Shown: positions 1 through 7,394 of the stretch, in pieces
How positions within the stretch are numbered: position 1 is the stretch's first letter
Layout of the letters: the number at the start of each line of letters is the position of its first letter
Origin: Ilumatobacteraceae bacterium
GTDB taxonomy: Bacteria; Actinomycetota; Acidimicrobiia; Acidimicrobiales; Ilumatobacteraceae
Assembly: GCA_023253435.1 (NCBI GenBank)
Contig: JALRGJ010000024.1
Coordinates: forward strand, 1 to 11,678
Direction of reading: 5' to 3'
DNA length: 11,678 nt
Notes under the pieces: model-generated
What the model saw: only the letters and a program-made list of their open reading frames with translations
What the model was told of the DNA's origin: nothing
Database searches by the model: none
Translations under genes and position numbers: made by a program

Positions 1-1
1 T

Positions 2-73
2 GCTGATCTCGCAGTTGTAGATCCTGCAGCTTTTACGGCACTAGTGGCATCAGCAAAGGCTGCGTTGGCCTGA
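2..73 (+). CDS. rplT: 50S ribosomal protein L20, C-terminal end (partial)
   Basis: Only the last 23 codons and the TGA stop are inside the window; the gene begins upstream. The visible residues start ADLAVVDPAAF and end in an alanine-rich tail with AKAAL, which matches the conserved C-terminus of bacterial L20 (ADLAxxDPxAFxxLVxxAK). L20 is a 23S rRNA-binding protein of the large subunit needed early in 50S assembly. Its place just before a TrmH-family methyltransferase and pheST fits the common infC-rpmI-rplT-(methyltransferase)-pheS-pheT order, so infC and rpmI are expected just outside the left edge. The identification rests on a short segment but is strongly supported by context. Confidence 0.9.
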   Translation, partial: ADLAVVDPAAFTALVASAKAALA

Positions 74-84
74 GCCGCACAGCA

Positions 85-840
85 TTGTCCTCTTCGAACC
101 CTCGGGTTCAACGACTGCGGCGCCTTATTGGGCGCCGCAGTTTTCGTTATGACGAAAACATGTTTGTCATTGATGGTCCCACTCTTGTGCAAGAGGCGGA
201 AACCGCAGGTGTGCGAATCGTGGAGCAATATGTGCGTGATGACTACAACGGCTACGTCACGTCATCACCAATTTATGAACTCGACACTCATACGTTTAAC
301 TCGGTGGCAGATACCGAAGCGCCAAGAGGAATTCTCGCTATAGGTGAGATTCCAAATGAGTCCCCTCTATCAAATTCGCCATCCTCGTGGTACCTCGTTG
401 CTGATGAAGTGTCCGATCCAGGAAACCTCGGAACTCTCATCAGAAGCGCGGAGGCTGGTGGAGTGACAGGAATAGTTTTGTCGGGGTCAACCGTTGACCC
501 ATGGTCACCAAAGGTGGTGCGCGCCTCTGCAGGCGCGGTATTTCATGTGCCGATCTGGCAGATGAACTCCCTACAAGACATTGCCCACCATGGAGTGCGG
601 CTATTGGGCACAACTTCTCACAACGCAATTAATGGTCGCTTACCAGAGTCCATCTATGAGTGTGACTTCCATGGGTGTATCGGAATTGTGGTGGGTAATG
701 AGGCTCACGGAATTTCAGAAGATGCACCGGTTGATTCTTGGATCACCATTCCGCACCAAGGAAGAAGTGAAAGCCTCAATGTCGCGATGGCAGGAACCGT
801 GGCGGTCATACGGGCTTCACAAGCAAGGTCATCTCAATAA
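85..840 (+). CDS. TrmH/SpoU-family RNA 2'-O-ribose methyltransferase
   Basis: A 251-residue SPOUT-class methyltransferase that uses S-adenosylmethionine to methylate a ribose 2'-OH in rRNA or tRNA. The N-terminal substrate-binding domain (about residues 4-90) opens with NPRVQRLRRL and FVIDG, typical of the family. The three SpoU motifs follow: DPGNLGTLIRSAEAGG at 111-126 (Asn114, Arg120), VVGNEAHGIS at 202-211 (Glu206), and SESLNVAMAG at 228-237 (Asn232); these form the knotted SAM site. The TTG start is chosen because the conserved NPRV segment lies upstream of the first ATG (residue 26), although the ribosome binding site is weak. It begins 11 nt after rplT, as tsnR does near pheS in M. tuberculosis. 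The exact RNA target cannot be read from sequence. Confidence 0.93.
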   Translation: MSSSNPRVQRLRRLIGRRSFRYDENMFVIDGPTLVQEAETAGVRIVEQYVRDDYNGYVTSSPIYELDTHTFNSVADTEAPRGILAIGEIPNESPLSNSPSSWYLVADEVSDPGNLGTLIRSAEAGGVTGIVLSGSTVDPWSPKVVRASAGAVFHVPIWQMNSLQDIAHHGVRLLGTTSHNAINGRLPESIYECDFHGCIGIVVGNEAHGISEDAPVDSWITIPHQGRSESLNVAMAGTVAVIRASQARSSQ

Positions 841-885
841 TGCTCCCCGTGAACTATCGAGTGGGCGAGTAGCGTTTCTACAGTT

Positions 886-1923
886 ATGGCCACCTCATCT
901 CCGTCTGAAAAAGATCAAGTAACGAACGCTGTAGCCAGTGGTGTGCAAGCAATTCAGGCAGCTTCGTCGTCAGAAGATCTCAAGAATGTTTTGTCGAGTC
1001 TGGTGGGGAAGAAGGGCGAACTCGCCAGTATTAAGGCCACGCTAGGAAAAGTTTCTGACATAGAGATCCGCAAACAACTTGGTCAATTGGTGAATGATGC
1101 TCTTGGTCAGATTCAGCATGCTGCAGATGCTCGCTCTCGGGAATTGCTCGCTGGAGAATTTGCTCAACAAATTGAAGCTGAGCGGGTGGATCTCTCTGAG
1201 TTGGCATTGTCAGAATCAGTGTCTCGGCGCCGTGGTCGCATGCATTTGGTCACTCAATCCACCGAACGTTTAGAAGATGTTTTCATTGGACTGGGTTTTC
1301 AAATTGCAGAAGGACCCGAAGTAGAGACAGACTTTTACAACTTTGAGGCTCTAAATGTGCCTCCGAGTCATCCTGCGCGCAGTATGTGGGACACATTGTT
1401 TGTTGAGTCTGATGTTGAGGGCAGTGTTGTATTGCGAACACATACTTCACCGGTGCAAATTCGGGTGATGCAGGAATGGCCACCACCCATCTACGCGGTG
1501 ATGCCCGGACGTGTTTTCCGCAAAGAAACCCCCGATGCCACGCACATGCCTGTCTTCCATCAAATCGAAGGCTTAGTGATCGACAAAGGAATCACGTTCG
1601 CAGATCTCGCCGGCACGATTGAGTCTTTTACAAAAGCTTTTTTTGGTCCCGGATTTACCAGTCGCTTGCGACCTTCTTATTTTCCATTCACGGAGCCGAG
1701 CGCTGAATTTGATATTCGACGTCCAGATGGATCCTGGATTGAGTTAGGTGGATGCGGAATGGTTCATCCTCACGTATTACGCGCAGGTGGACTCGACCCA
1801 AATGAGTGGAGTGGTTTCGCATTTGGATTCGGGATCGACCGAATGGCAAAAGAGCGTCATGGTGTTGCAGATCTACGTGACATGTATTCCGACGACATTC
1901 GTTTCACGGAGCAGTTCTCATGA
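886..1923 (+). CDS. pheS: Phenylalanine--tRNA ligase alpha subunit
   Basis: The catalytic subunit of the (alpha-beta)2 synthetase that charges tRNA-Phe with phenylalanine using ATP, in the cytoplasm. It has 345 residues, normal for bacteria. Residues 1-95 form the N-terminal helical coiled-coil arm that contacts tRNA, including GKKGELASIK. The class II core follows: HPARSMWDT at 162-170 (motif 1 region), RTHTSPVQIR at 184-193, motif 2 with GRVFRKE at 208-214 and FHQIEGL at 224-230, the LGGCGMVHPHVL stretch at 287-298, and motif 3 GFGIDRMA at 314-321 with the ATP-binding arginine. ATG 886 is the first usable start after an in-frame TGA at 850-852; no good Shine-Dalgarno is seen. It overlaps pheT by 4 nt, consistent with equimolar synthesis. 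Confidence 0.98.
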   Translation: MATSSPSEKDQVTNAVASGVQAIQAASSSEDLKNVLSSLVGKKGELASIKATLGKVSDIEIRKQLGQLVNDALGQIQHAADARSRELLAGEFAQQIEAERVDLSELALSESVSRRRGRMHLVTQSTERLEDVFIGLGFQIAEGPEVETDFYNFEALNVPPSHPARSMWDTLFVESDVEGSVVLRTHTSPVQIRVMQEWPPPIYAVMPGRVFRKETPDATHMPVFHQIEGLVIDKGITFADLAGTIESFTKAFFGPGFTSRLRPSYFPFTEPSAEFDIRRPDGSWIELGGCGMVHPHVLRAGGLDPNEWSGFAFGFGIDRMAKERHGVADLRDMYSDDIRFTEQFS

Positions 1924-4268
1924 AAGTGCTTCTCTCCATTTTGCGGGAAATGGCAGATATTCCCGCAGATGCTGAAACAGTCGCCCTGGCACTTAATTCA
2001 CTCGGACTTGCTGTTGAAGAGACAGTGGTTGTGGGCACTCCTGTGCCAGGGGTAGTGAGCGCACGAATTGTTCGAATGGAAAAGCATCCGGATGCAGCGA
2101 AGGTGACACGTTGTTTTGTCGACGCTGGTGACGGTGTAGAACGCCATGTCTGGTGTGGTGCCAACAACATGAAGCCAGGCGACATTGTTCCACTTGCAAC
2201 GCTGGGAACGGTGATGCCCAACGGTATGGAGATTTCTCGCCGTGGAATTCTCGGAATTGATTCAGAAGGAATGTTGTGTTCTGAAGTTGAGTTGGGATTG
2301 AGCGATGAATCATCGGGATTATTGATTCTTCCCCCAGATTCACCACTGGGCATCAGCCCATTTGACATTCTTGGAATCGAACATGATGTTGTCTTTGATC
2401 TAGACCTCACTCGCAATAGAGCGGACTGTTGGGGCCATCTCGGCGTTGCGCGAGACTTAGCTGCGCATTTTGGTGTGCCAGTGAAAGGACCACATATCCA
2501 GACAGGTGAACTGGGCGACGTAAAGTCCCTGCCCGTAGAGATCTCTGCGCCAGAGCAGTGTGGAATGTTTTCCATCACGCAGGTAAGCGGAATATCTGTA
2601 GGTCCGTCGCCTCGATGGGTGGCTTCACGGCTGGCACAACTGGGGATGCGTAGCATTAACAATGTTGTCGATGCATCGAATTTGGTGATGTTGGAGACAA
2701 ATCAACCGAATCATGCTTACGATGCCGAGGTTGTTTCATCTTTTCTTGTTCGTTGTGCCAAGGCAGGAGAGACACTTACCACGCTTGATGGTCAAACTCG
2801 CAACCTTCATGCAGATGATCTATTGATATGTGATGCAAAAACAGGTGCTGGCGTTGGTCTGGCGGGAGTCATGGGTGACTTGCACTCAGAGATTACAGAG
2901 ACAACAAACACTCTTGCGTTTGAAGCCGCTTGGTTTGCACCAGACCCCATTCGATTTACCTCTAATCGTCATGGCATCAGATCCGAGGCTTCAGTACGTT
3001 TTGAGCGCGGTACCGATCCTGAGGCTTGGAAATTGGCTGTGGAACGTTTCGTCACAATTTTGAGAGAAACATGTCCGGAAGTGGTGCTTCACGCAGGGAC
3101 AACTGTGAGCAAAAGTTCCGAGTGCCCGGCTCCAGTGGTAGTTAGTGCGTCGGTTGCGAGAATTGAAAAGTTGCTTGGTATTGCAATAACACCAGACAAA
3201 ATTTCACACATCTTGAACTCCATTGGCTTTGTTACCTCAATTGAAGGCGATGTGATTACAAGCATTGTTCCCACCTGGCGACCAGATTGTTCTCAAGATG
3301 TTGACTTGATTGAAGAGGTTGCTCGACATTTTGGTTATGACAACATTGGCAAAACAGTTCCAAATTCAACTATCCATGGCCGCTTGTCCACTATGCAGCA
3401 ACGCCGCCGAGTATTGAGGCGAGTGTTGGTAGGTCTCGGATTAGATGAAGCAATGCCATCACCGTTTTTGGCTCCCGGCGATCTTCAGATGGTGGGTTTA
3501 CCCGAGGACAACGTGTTAAGGATTGCCAACCCTTTGGTTGCTGATGAGTCTGTTTTACGCACTTCTTTGCGGCCAGGTTTATTGCGTTCGCTCAAATACA
3601 ACCAATCACATCGGGCACCGCGTATTGGTCTTTGGGAAATCGGACATGTGTATCCAAAAAGCGATGAACAGTTACCTAATGAATCTGAACAATTAGCAAT
3701 AGTTGTTGCGGGCGGATCTGCTCACACTGCACTCTCCCAATGGAGTGCGATATGCGATGCACTCTCTGTGGGCACGCAGTTAGATCAGACAAGAGTTCCC
3801 CAAGGTTTGCATCCCACACGTTCGGCCACGTTGGCTCGGGGTAAGACTGTTGTGGGTGTTGTTGGCGAAATAGATCCCGTTGTATTGAGTGAGCTGGGAA
3901 TTGATGGGCGAGTCAGTGTGCTCGAAGTCAATTTGTCGATCATCCTGAACGAGGATCCAAAGCCGGTGCAGGCTCGAGACATCAATCGTTTCCCATCTTC
4001 TGACATCGATCTCGCATTTGTGATGTCAGATGATGTGAAAGCAGAGACCCTGCAGCGTGCACTCCGACAAGCAGCAGGAAAGCGGCTCGTCAGCATCGAT
4101 CTTTTCGACGTGTATCGAGGCAAAGGGGTGGAAGAAGGTTCCCGCAGCCTTGCTTTCAGATTAAGAATTCAAGAGAGTTCAGGAACGCTCACCGATGCCG
4201 ATATTGCCAGCGTTCAAGAATCCTGTATCGCTGCAGCCCAGAAGGTGGGAGCCTCCCTGAGAGGATAA
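1920..4268 (+). CDS. pheT: Phenylalanine--tRNA ligase beta subunit
   Basis: The structural, tRNA-binding and editing subunit of phenylalanyl-tRNA synthetase; 782 residues, near the usual 780-830. Order of regions: N-terminal MKVLLSILREM; an EMAP/Csaa-like tRNA-binding fold at about 40-150 (HPDAAKVTRC, GILGIDSEGMLCSE); B3/B4 editing domain about 205-375, with RSINNVVDASN and NQPNHAYDAE, which normally hydrolyses Tyr-tRNA-Phe; B5 domain about 405-475; inactive class II-like core about 480-680 (IANPLVADESVLRTSL, GLWEIGHVYP); C-terminal ferredoxin-like anticodon-binding domain about 688-782 (RFPSSDIDLAF). GGAG at 1908-1911 lies 8 nt before the ATG. The LHPTRSA element has Thr where Gly is usual. 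The gene ends only 38 nt before argC, with no terminator between. Confidence 0.98.
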   Translation: MKVLLSILREMADIPADAETVALALNSLGLAVEETVVVGTPVPGVVSARIVRMEKHPDAAKVTRCFVDAGDGVERHVWCGANNMKPGDIVPLATLGTVMPNGMEISRRGILGIDSEGMLCSEVELGLSDESSGLLILPPDSPLGISPFDILGIEHDVVFDLDLTRNRADCWGHLGVARDLAAHFGVPVKGPHIQTGELGDVKSLPVEISAPEQCGMFSITQVSGISVGPSPRWVASRLAQLGMRSINNVVDASNLVMLETNQPNHAYDAEVVSSFLVRCAKAGETLTTLDGQTRNLHADDLLICDAKTGAGVGLAGVMGDLHSEITETTNTLAFEAAWFAPDPIRFTSNRHGIRSEASVRFERGTDPEAWKLAVERFVTILRETCPEVVLHAGTTVSKSSECPAPVVVSASVARIEKLLGIAITPDKISHILNSIGFVTSIEGDVITSIVPTWRPDCSQDVDLIEEVARHFGYDNIGKTVPNSTIHGRLSTMQQRRRVLRRVLVGLGLDEAMPSPFLAPGDLQMVGLPEDNVLRIANPLVADESVLRTSLRPGLLRSLKYNQSHRAPRIGLWEIGHVYPKSDEQLPNESEQLAIVVAGGSAHTALSQWSAICDALSVGTQLDQTRVPQGLHPTRSATLARGKTVVGVVGEIDPVVLSELGIDGRVSVLEVNLSIILNEDPKPVQARDINRFPSSDIDLAFVMSDDVKAETLQRALRQAAGKRLVSIDLFDVYRGKGVEEGSRSLAFRLRIQESSGTLTDADIASVQESCIAAAQKVGASLRG

Positions 4269-4285
4269 TTGTATTTTCATACATA
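4268..4285 (+). promoter_or_regulatory. ARG-box-like ArgR operator, upstream box
   Basis: The 14-bp core TGTATTTTCATACA at 4270-4283 has perfect 5-bp arms (TGTAT/ATACA) around a 4-bp centre. This is the layout of the E. coli ARG box (wnTGAATwwwwATTCAnw), matching the TGnAT....ATnCA frame exactly and with A at both outer w positions. It overlaps the predicted -35. The gene for the expected regulator, argR, is in the operon this site precedes. The assignment is by pattern; binding has not been shown. Confidence 0.65.
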
Positions 4286-4297
4286 TATCTGTATGAT
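4269..4297 (+). promoter_or_regulatory. Predicted sigma70-type promoter of the arg operon
   Basis: A -35-like TTGTAT at 4269-4274 and a strong -10-like TATGAT at 4292-4297 are separated by exactly 17 nt. The -10 matches TATAAT at five of six bases; the -35 matches only the TTG. A start 6-10 nt past the -10 would fall at about 4304-4307, that is at or within 3 nt of the argC ATG. There is no Shine-Dalgarno before argC, so a leaderless or near-leaderless mRNA is inferred, a common arrangement in actinobacteria. Both promoter elements overlap the two ARG-box-like palindromes, which suits repression by blocking RNA polymerase. Confidence 0.6.
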
Positions 4298-4305
4298 CAT
4301 GCACC
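4288..4305 (+). promoter_or_regulatory. ARG-box-like ArgR operator, downstream box
   Basis: The 14-bp core TGTATGATCATGCA at 4290-4303 has arms TGTAT/ATGCA, with one mismatched pair, around the palindromic centre GATC, and again fits TGnAT....ATnCA. Its centre is 20 bp from that of the upstream box, so as 18-bp elements they are 2 bp apart. Paired ARG boxes spaced 2-3 bp are the known target of a hexameric ArgR, one face of the helix per box. It covers the predicted -10 and ends just before the argC start codon. Confidence 0.65.
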
Positions 4306-4306
4306 T

Positions 4307-5326
4307 ATGGTGAACGTCGGCATTATTGGGGCTTCGGGCTATACCGGGGCTGAGTTATTGCGCTTGTGTGCTCAGCATCCTGAGGTGGAAGTGGTGTGTG
4401 CAACGGGTGATTCACAGGCCGGAACTTTGGCCAGCCATTTGTATCCATCGCTCGCAGCGTCGTATCCAAACTTGGTATTTGAAGAGTTTTCACCAGAGCG
4501 GTTTGTTGGGCTTGATGTCGTTTTTCTTGGCGTACCCCATGAAGCAGCACTTGAATTGGCACCCCAATTAGTTGGCAAGGTGGGATGTGTCATCGATCTC
4601 TCGGCTGCGTATCGCCTGAAAGATTCTTCTCAGTACCCACAGTGGTACGGATTCACGCACACGCAACCTGATCTATTGGCTGCAGCTGTTTATGGTTTGC
4701 CCGAGTTGTACAGAAATGAATTGCAAGGTGCCAAGTTCATTGCAACCCCAGGGTGTTATGTGACTGCTGCTTCGTTGGCGCTGACACCACTCGTGAGGTC
4801 CGGAATCGTGCAGAGTGAAGGAGTCATAGTTGATGCGGCATCAGGAGTCAGTGGTGCTGGACGCGCACTCAAGCACACATCGCACTTCAATACAGTCAAT
4901 GAGGATTTCACCGCTTACGGATTACTGGACCATAGGCACACCCCGGAAATAGAGCAGGTAACTGGAGCGCAAGTTCTCTTCACTCCTCATCTTGCTCCAA
5001 TGAACAGGGGAATTCTTGCTACGTGTTATGCCCGACCCAAAGGAAACGCTCCCACTACGGCGTCGCTCTTAGCTGCTCTGGCTACGTTCTATAAAGACGA
5101 ACCATTCATTGTGGTGCGTCCCAATGTTCCCTCTACCAAGTCAACTCTGGGTACAAATTGCGTTCATCTAACGGCTCGTTACGATGAACGCACCGGATAC
5201 GTGATGGTGCTCTCTGCGCTCGACAACATTGCAAAAGGCGCTTCTGGTGGGGCGATCCAATCAATGAATGTTGCACTTGGTTTGCCTGAGTCCATGGGTC
5301 TTTCAACAGTAGGTGTGTATCCATGA
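4307..5326 (+). CDS. argC: N-acetyl-gamma-glutamyl-phosphate reductase
   Basis: Third step of arginine synthesis: NADPH-dependent reduction of N-acetylglutamyl phosphate to N-acetylglutamate semialdehyde. It has 339 residues. The N-terminal NADP-binding Rossmann motif is GIIGASGYTGAELLRL at about 5-20. The catalytic cysteine is Cys150 in ATPGCYVTAA, which fits the ArgC active-site signature, and the HRHTPEIEQ segment (residues 209-217) supplies the conserved histidine region. The C-terminal GASGGAIQSMNVALGL is also characteristic. ATG 4307 lies directly behind the tandem ARG boxes and a predicted promoter; GTG 4310 is a possible alternative that would remove one residue. It overlaps argB by 4 nt, so there is no room for argJ, which normally lies between them in actinobacteria. 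Confidence 0.98.
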   Translation: MVNVGIIGASGYTGAELLRLCAQHPEVEVVCATGDSQAGTLASHLYPSLAASYPNLVFEEFSPERFVGLDVVFLGVPHEAALELAPQLVGKVGCVIDLSAAYRLKDSSQYPQWYGFTHTQPDLLAAAVYGLPELYRNELQGAKFIATPGCYVTAASLALTPLVRSGIVQSEGVIVDAASGVSGAGRALKHTSHFNTVNEDFTAYGLLDHRHTPEIEQVTGAQVLFTPHLAPMNRGILATCYARPKGNAPTTASLLAALATFYKDEPFIVVRPNVPSTKSTLGTNCVHLTARYDERTGYVMVLSALDNIAKGASGGAIQSMNVALGLPESMGLSTVGVYP

Positions 5327-6186
5327 GCACAATGGATACTGCACATGTTCTTGTAGAGGCACTGCCATACATTCGTCGTTTCGCTGGCAAAACTGTTGTT
5401 GTTAAGTACGGTGGCAATGCATTAGCTGGAACATCTGAGCACGATGCCATGGCACTCTTTGCTGAGGACATTGTTCTCATGCACACCGTGGGGATAAAGC
5501 CTGTAGTTGTGCATGGTGGGGGACCACAAATTAACGAAATGCTGAAGCGGCTCAATATTGAATCGCATTTTGTCAATGGATTACGCGTCACAGACGCCGA
5601 CACAATGAGCGTTGTTCAGATGGTTCTCAACGGGAGTGTCAATCCTCAGATTGTGAGCGCCATAAATACTCACGGAAATGTCGCTGTTGGCTTATCTGGT
5701 GAAGATGGACGAACGCTTCAAGTTGTACAACGTGACCCAGAACTTGGCTTTGTGGGAGAGATTGAGAAGGTGCGACCACACGTTGTTGAAAGCCTTCTTA
5801 GTGATGGCTTGATTCCTGTCCTATCAACAGTTGGGGTTGACAAGAACGGCCAACCATTCAATATCAATGCAGATACTGCTGCCGGTGCTCTTGCAGAGGC
5901 GTTGGGTGCAGAGAAGATTATTTATCTCACAGATATTGCTGGCTTACGTAGAGATGTCGATGATGCGAACTCTCTCATTCAAAAGATCACTGTGCAAGAA
6001 CTTGAGTCACTCGTGAACGACGGAACCGTCGCAGGAGGGATGATTCCGAAGGTGGAGAGTTGTATTCAGGCTGTACGGGGTGGCGTAAAGAGTGCGCACA
6101 TACTCGATGGTCGAATTGCTCACGTACTCCTTCTTGAGTTATTCACAGATCAAGGTGTTGGAACAATGATTACGGGGGCGCCATGA
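5323..6186 (+). CDS. argB: N-acetylglutamate kinase, arginine-sensitive type
   Basis: Second step of the pathway: ATP-dependent phosphorylation of N-acetylglutamate. An amino-acid-kinase-family protein of 287 residues. Visible motifs are KYGGNA at 28-33 (Lys28, phosphate binding), VHGGGPQI at 63-70 (glycine-rich loop), GLRVTD at 86-91, NINAD at 180-184 and GGMIPKVESC at 238-247 (Lys243, ATP phosphates). The extra N-terminal helix before YIRRFAGKTVVVKYGG, and the C-terminal LELFTDQGVGTM, are features of kinases that arginine inhibits through hexamer formation; E. coli's insensitive enzyme lacks the N-terminal helix. Feedback inhibition is therefore inferred. Arginine-sensitive kinases usually accompany acetyl recycling by ArgJ, whose gene is not here. 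It joins argC and argD through ATGA overlaps. Confidence 0.98.
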   Translation: MSTMDTAHVLVEALPYIRRFAGKTVVVKYGGNALAGTSEHDAMALFAEDIVLMHTVGIKPVVVHGGGPQINEMLKRLNIESHFVNGLRVTDADTMSVVQMVLNGSVNPQIVSAINTHGNVAVGLSGEDGRTLQVVQRDPELGFVGEIEKVRPHVVESLLSDGLIPVLSTVGVDKNGQPFNINADTAAGALAEALGAEKIIYLTDIAGLRRDVDDANSLIQKITVQELESLVNDGTVAGGMIPKVESCIQAVRGGVKSAHILDGRIAHVLLLELFTDQGVGTMITGAP

Positions 6187-7394
6187 CTTCACATCAGTTT
6201 TATGAAACACAGAAGGCAAAAGACATCAATCACGGGCATGACTACTGCCCATTCATTCCAGTCTTCGGTCCTCCGGCGGTCATGTTTGAACGGGGAGAAG
6301 GAACACAACTCTGGTCCATTGATGGCAAACGGTATCTCGATTTCCTCAGCGGGATTGCTGTTGTGTCTTTAGGGCACGCAAATCCTGTTATCGCGCAAGC
6401 AATTGCACAGCAAGCTCAGACACTGGTGCATGTCTCAAACTTTTTTGCTAACACTGTCGCAACTGAGGCTGCAGTCCAGTTGTCTGAATTAATGAGAGAC
6501 GCTGGAGCTGGTGATGGTCAAGTGTTCTTTTGTAACTCTGGTGCCGAGGCAAATGAGGCAGCAATCAAGCTGGCCAGAAAGTTCGGCGGTCGCGGCAGAC
6601 ATGTGATGGTCAGTGCCTATGGAAGTTTTCACGGCAGAACTCTTGGCGCTCTGGCGCTCACCGGCCAACCAGCCAAACATGAACCATTTCAGCCCATGCC
6701 AGACGGATTCAAATATTGCGAGTTTGGAGATCTCGCTTCTTTAGAAGCCACTCTCGATTCTTCTGTCTCTGCGGTCATGTTGGAACCAATTCAGGGAGAA
6801 GGTGGTGTTGTACCTGCAGAGGCGTCGTACTTACAAGCGGTACAGAAGTTGTGCAACGAGCGCGGGATCTTATTCATCATTGATGAAGTTCAAACTGGGT
6901 TCTGTAGAACGGGGAAGTGGTTTGGGTTTGAACACGCAGGTGTCCAGCCAGATGCAGTGACTTTTGCTAAAGGCATGGGCAACGGAATGCCTGTCGGCGC
7001 ATTGTGGGCCCGCAAAGATGTGGCCTCTGTCCTGCAGCCAGGTGATCATGGCTCTACATACAGCGGCACTGCTCTTGCAACATCTGCAGTTCTGGCAGTG
7101 ATTTCCGAAATGAAAAGACTGAACGCCCCAGAGATGGCTGTTCGCCAAGGTGCGAAATTGAAAGTTGCGCTTGAAGCGTTGCCATCTATAGATCATGTGC
7201 GTGGGTCGGGCCTGCTACTTGGGGCACAGTTAGTTCCAGGTATTGAAGCAAAAGATGTCTACACCGCAGCTTTGGAGAATGGACTAGTGATCAATGCGGT
7301 GAATGCAAATACCATTCGGCTTGCTCCACCCTTGACGGTTTCTGATGCAGAGATTGAGGAAGCTGTGAGCATCTTGGCAAAGGTTTTGGCATGA
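6183..7394 (+). CDS. argD: Acetylornithine aminotransferase
   Basis: Fourth step: PLP-dependent transfer of an amino group from glutamate to N-acetylglutamate semialdehyde, giving N-acetylornithine. A class III (fold type I) aminotransferase of 403 residues. Motifs: GIAVVSLGHANP at 57-68; NSGAEANEAAIKLAR at 118-132 for cofactor phosphate binding; SFHGRT at 148-153; EPIQGEGG at 201-208; IIDEVQTGFCRTG at 232-244, with the aspartate that pairs with the PLP ring nitrogen; Lys263 in FAKGMGNGMP as the Schiff-base lysine; and GSTYSGTALA further on. The ATG overlaps the argB stop by 4 nt and follows a G-rich stretch near 6175-6179. Some homologues also serve lysine synthesis as succinyldiaminopimelate aminotransferase; that cannot be judged here. 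Confidence 0.97.
   Translation: MTSHQFYETQKAKDINHGHDYCPFIPVFGPPAVMFERGEGTQLWSIDGKRYLDFLSGIAVVSLGHANPVIAQAIAQQAQTLVHVSNFFANTVATEAAVQLSELMRDAGAGDGQVFFCNSGAEANEAAIKLARKFGGRGRHVMVSAYGSFHGRTLGALALTGQPAKHEPFQPMPDGFKYCEFGDLASLEATLDSSVSAVMLEPIQGEGGVVPAEASYLQAVQKLCNERGILFIIDEVQTGFCRTGKWFGFEHAGVQPDAVTFAKGMGNGMPVGALWARKDVASVLQPGDHGSTYSGTALATSAVLAVISEMKRLNAPEMAVRQGAKLKVALEALPSIDHVRGSGLLLGAQLVPGIEAKDVYTAALENGLVINAVNANTIRLAPPLTVSDAEIEEAVSILAKVLA

Noticed and set aside
870..885. TAGCGT at 870-875 as the -10 of a leaderless pheS promoter.
   Set aside because: It fits only the loose TAnnnT pattern, has no matching -35, and the gene probably also receives transcription from rplT and the methyltransferase gene.
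841..885. A pheM-like attenuator or T-box leader before pheS.
   Set aside because: The gap is only 45 nt, with no leader peptide, T-box element or stem plus U-run.
1904..2662. A 252-codon open frame on the - strand opposite pheT.
   Set aside because: The translation is low-complexity in Ser, Thr, Pro and Arg with no recognisable domain, and the + strand encodes a complete PheT there.
4277..4296. A nearly perfect 20-bp palindrome, TCATACA-6-TGTATGA, between pheT and argC, possibly a terminator hairpin for pheT.
   Set aside because: It is AT-rich with no following T-run, and it is explained as the adjacent half-sites of the two ARG boxes. It is not a convincing terminator.
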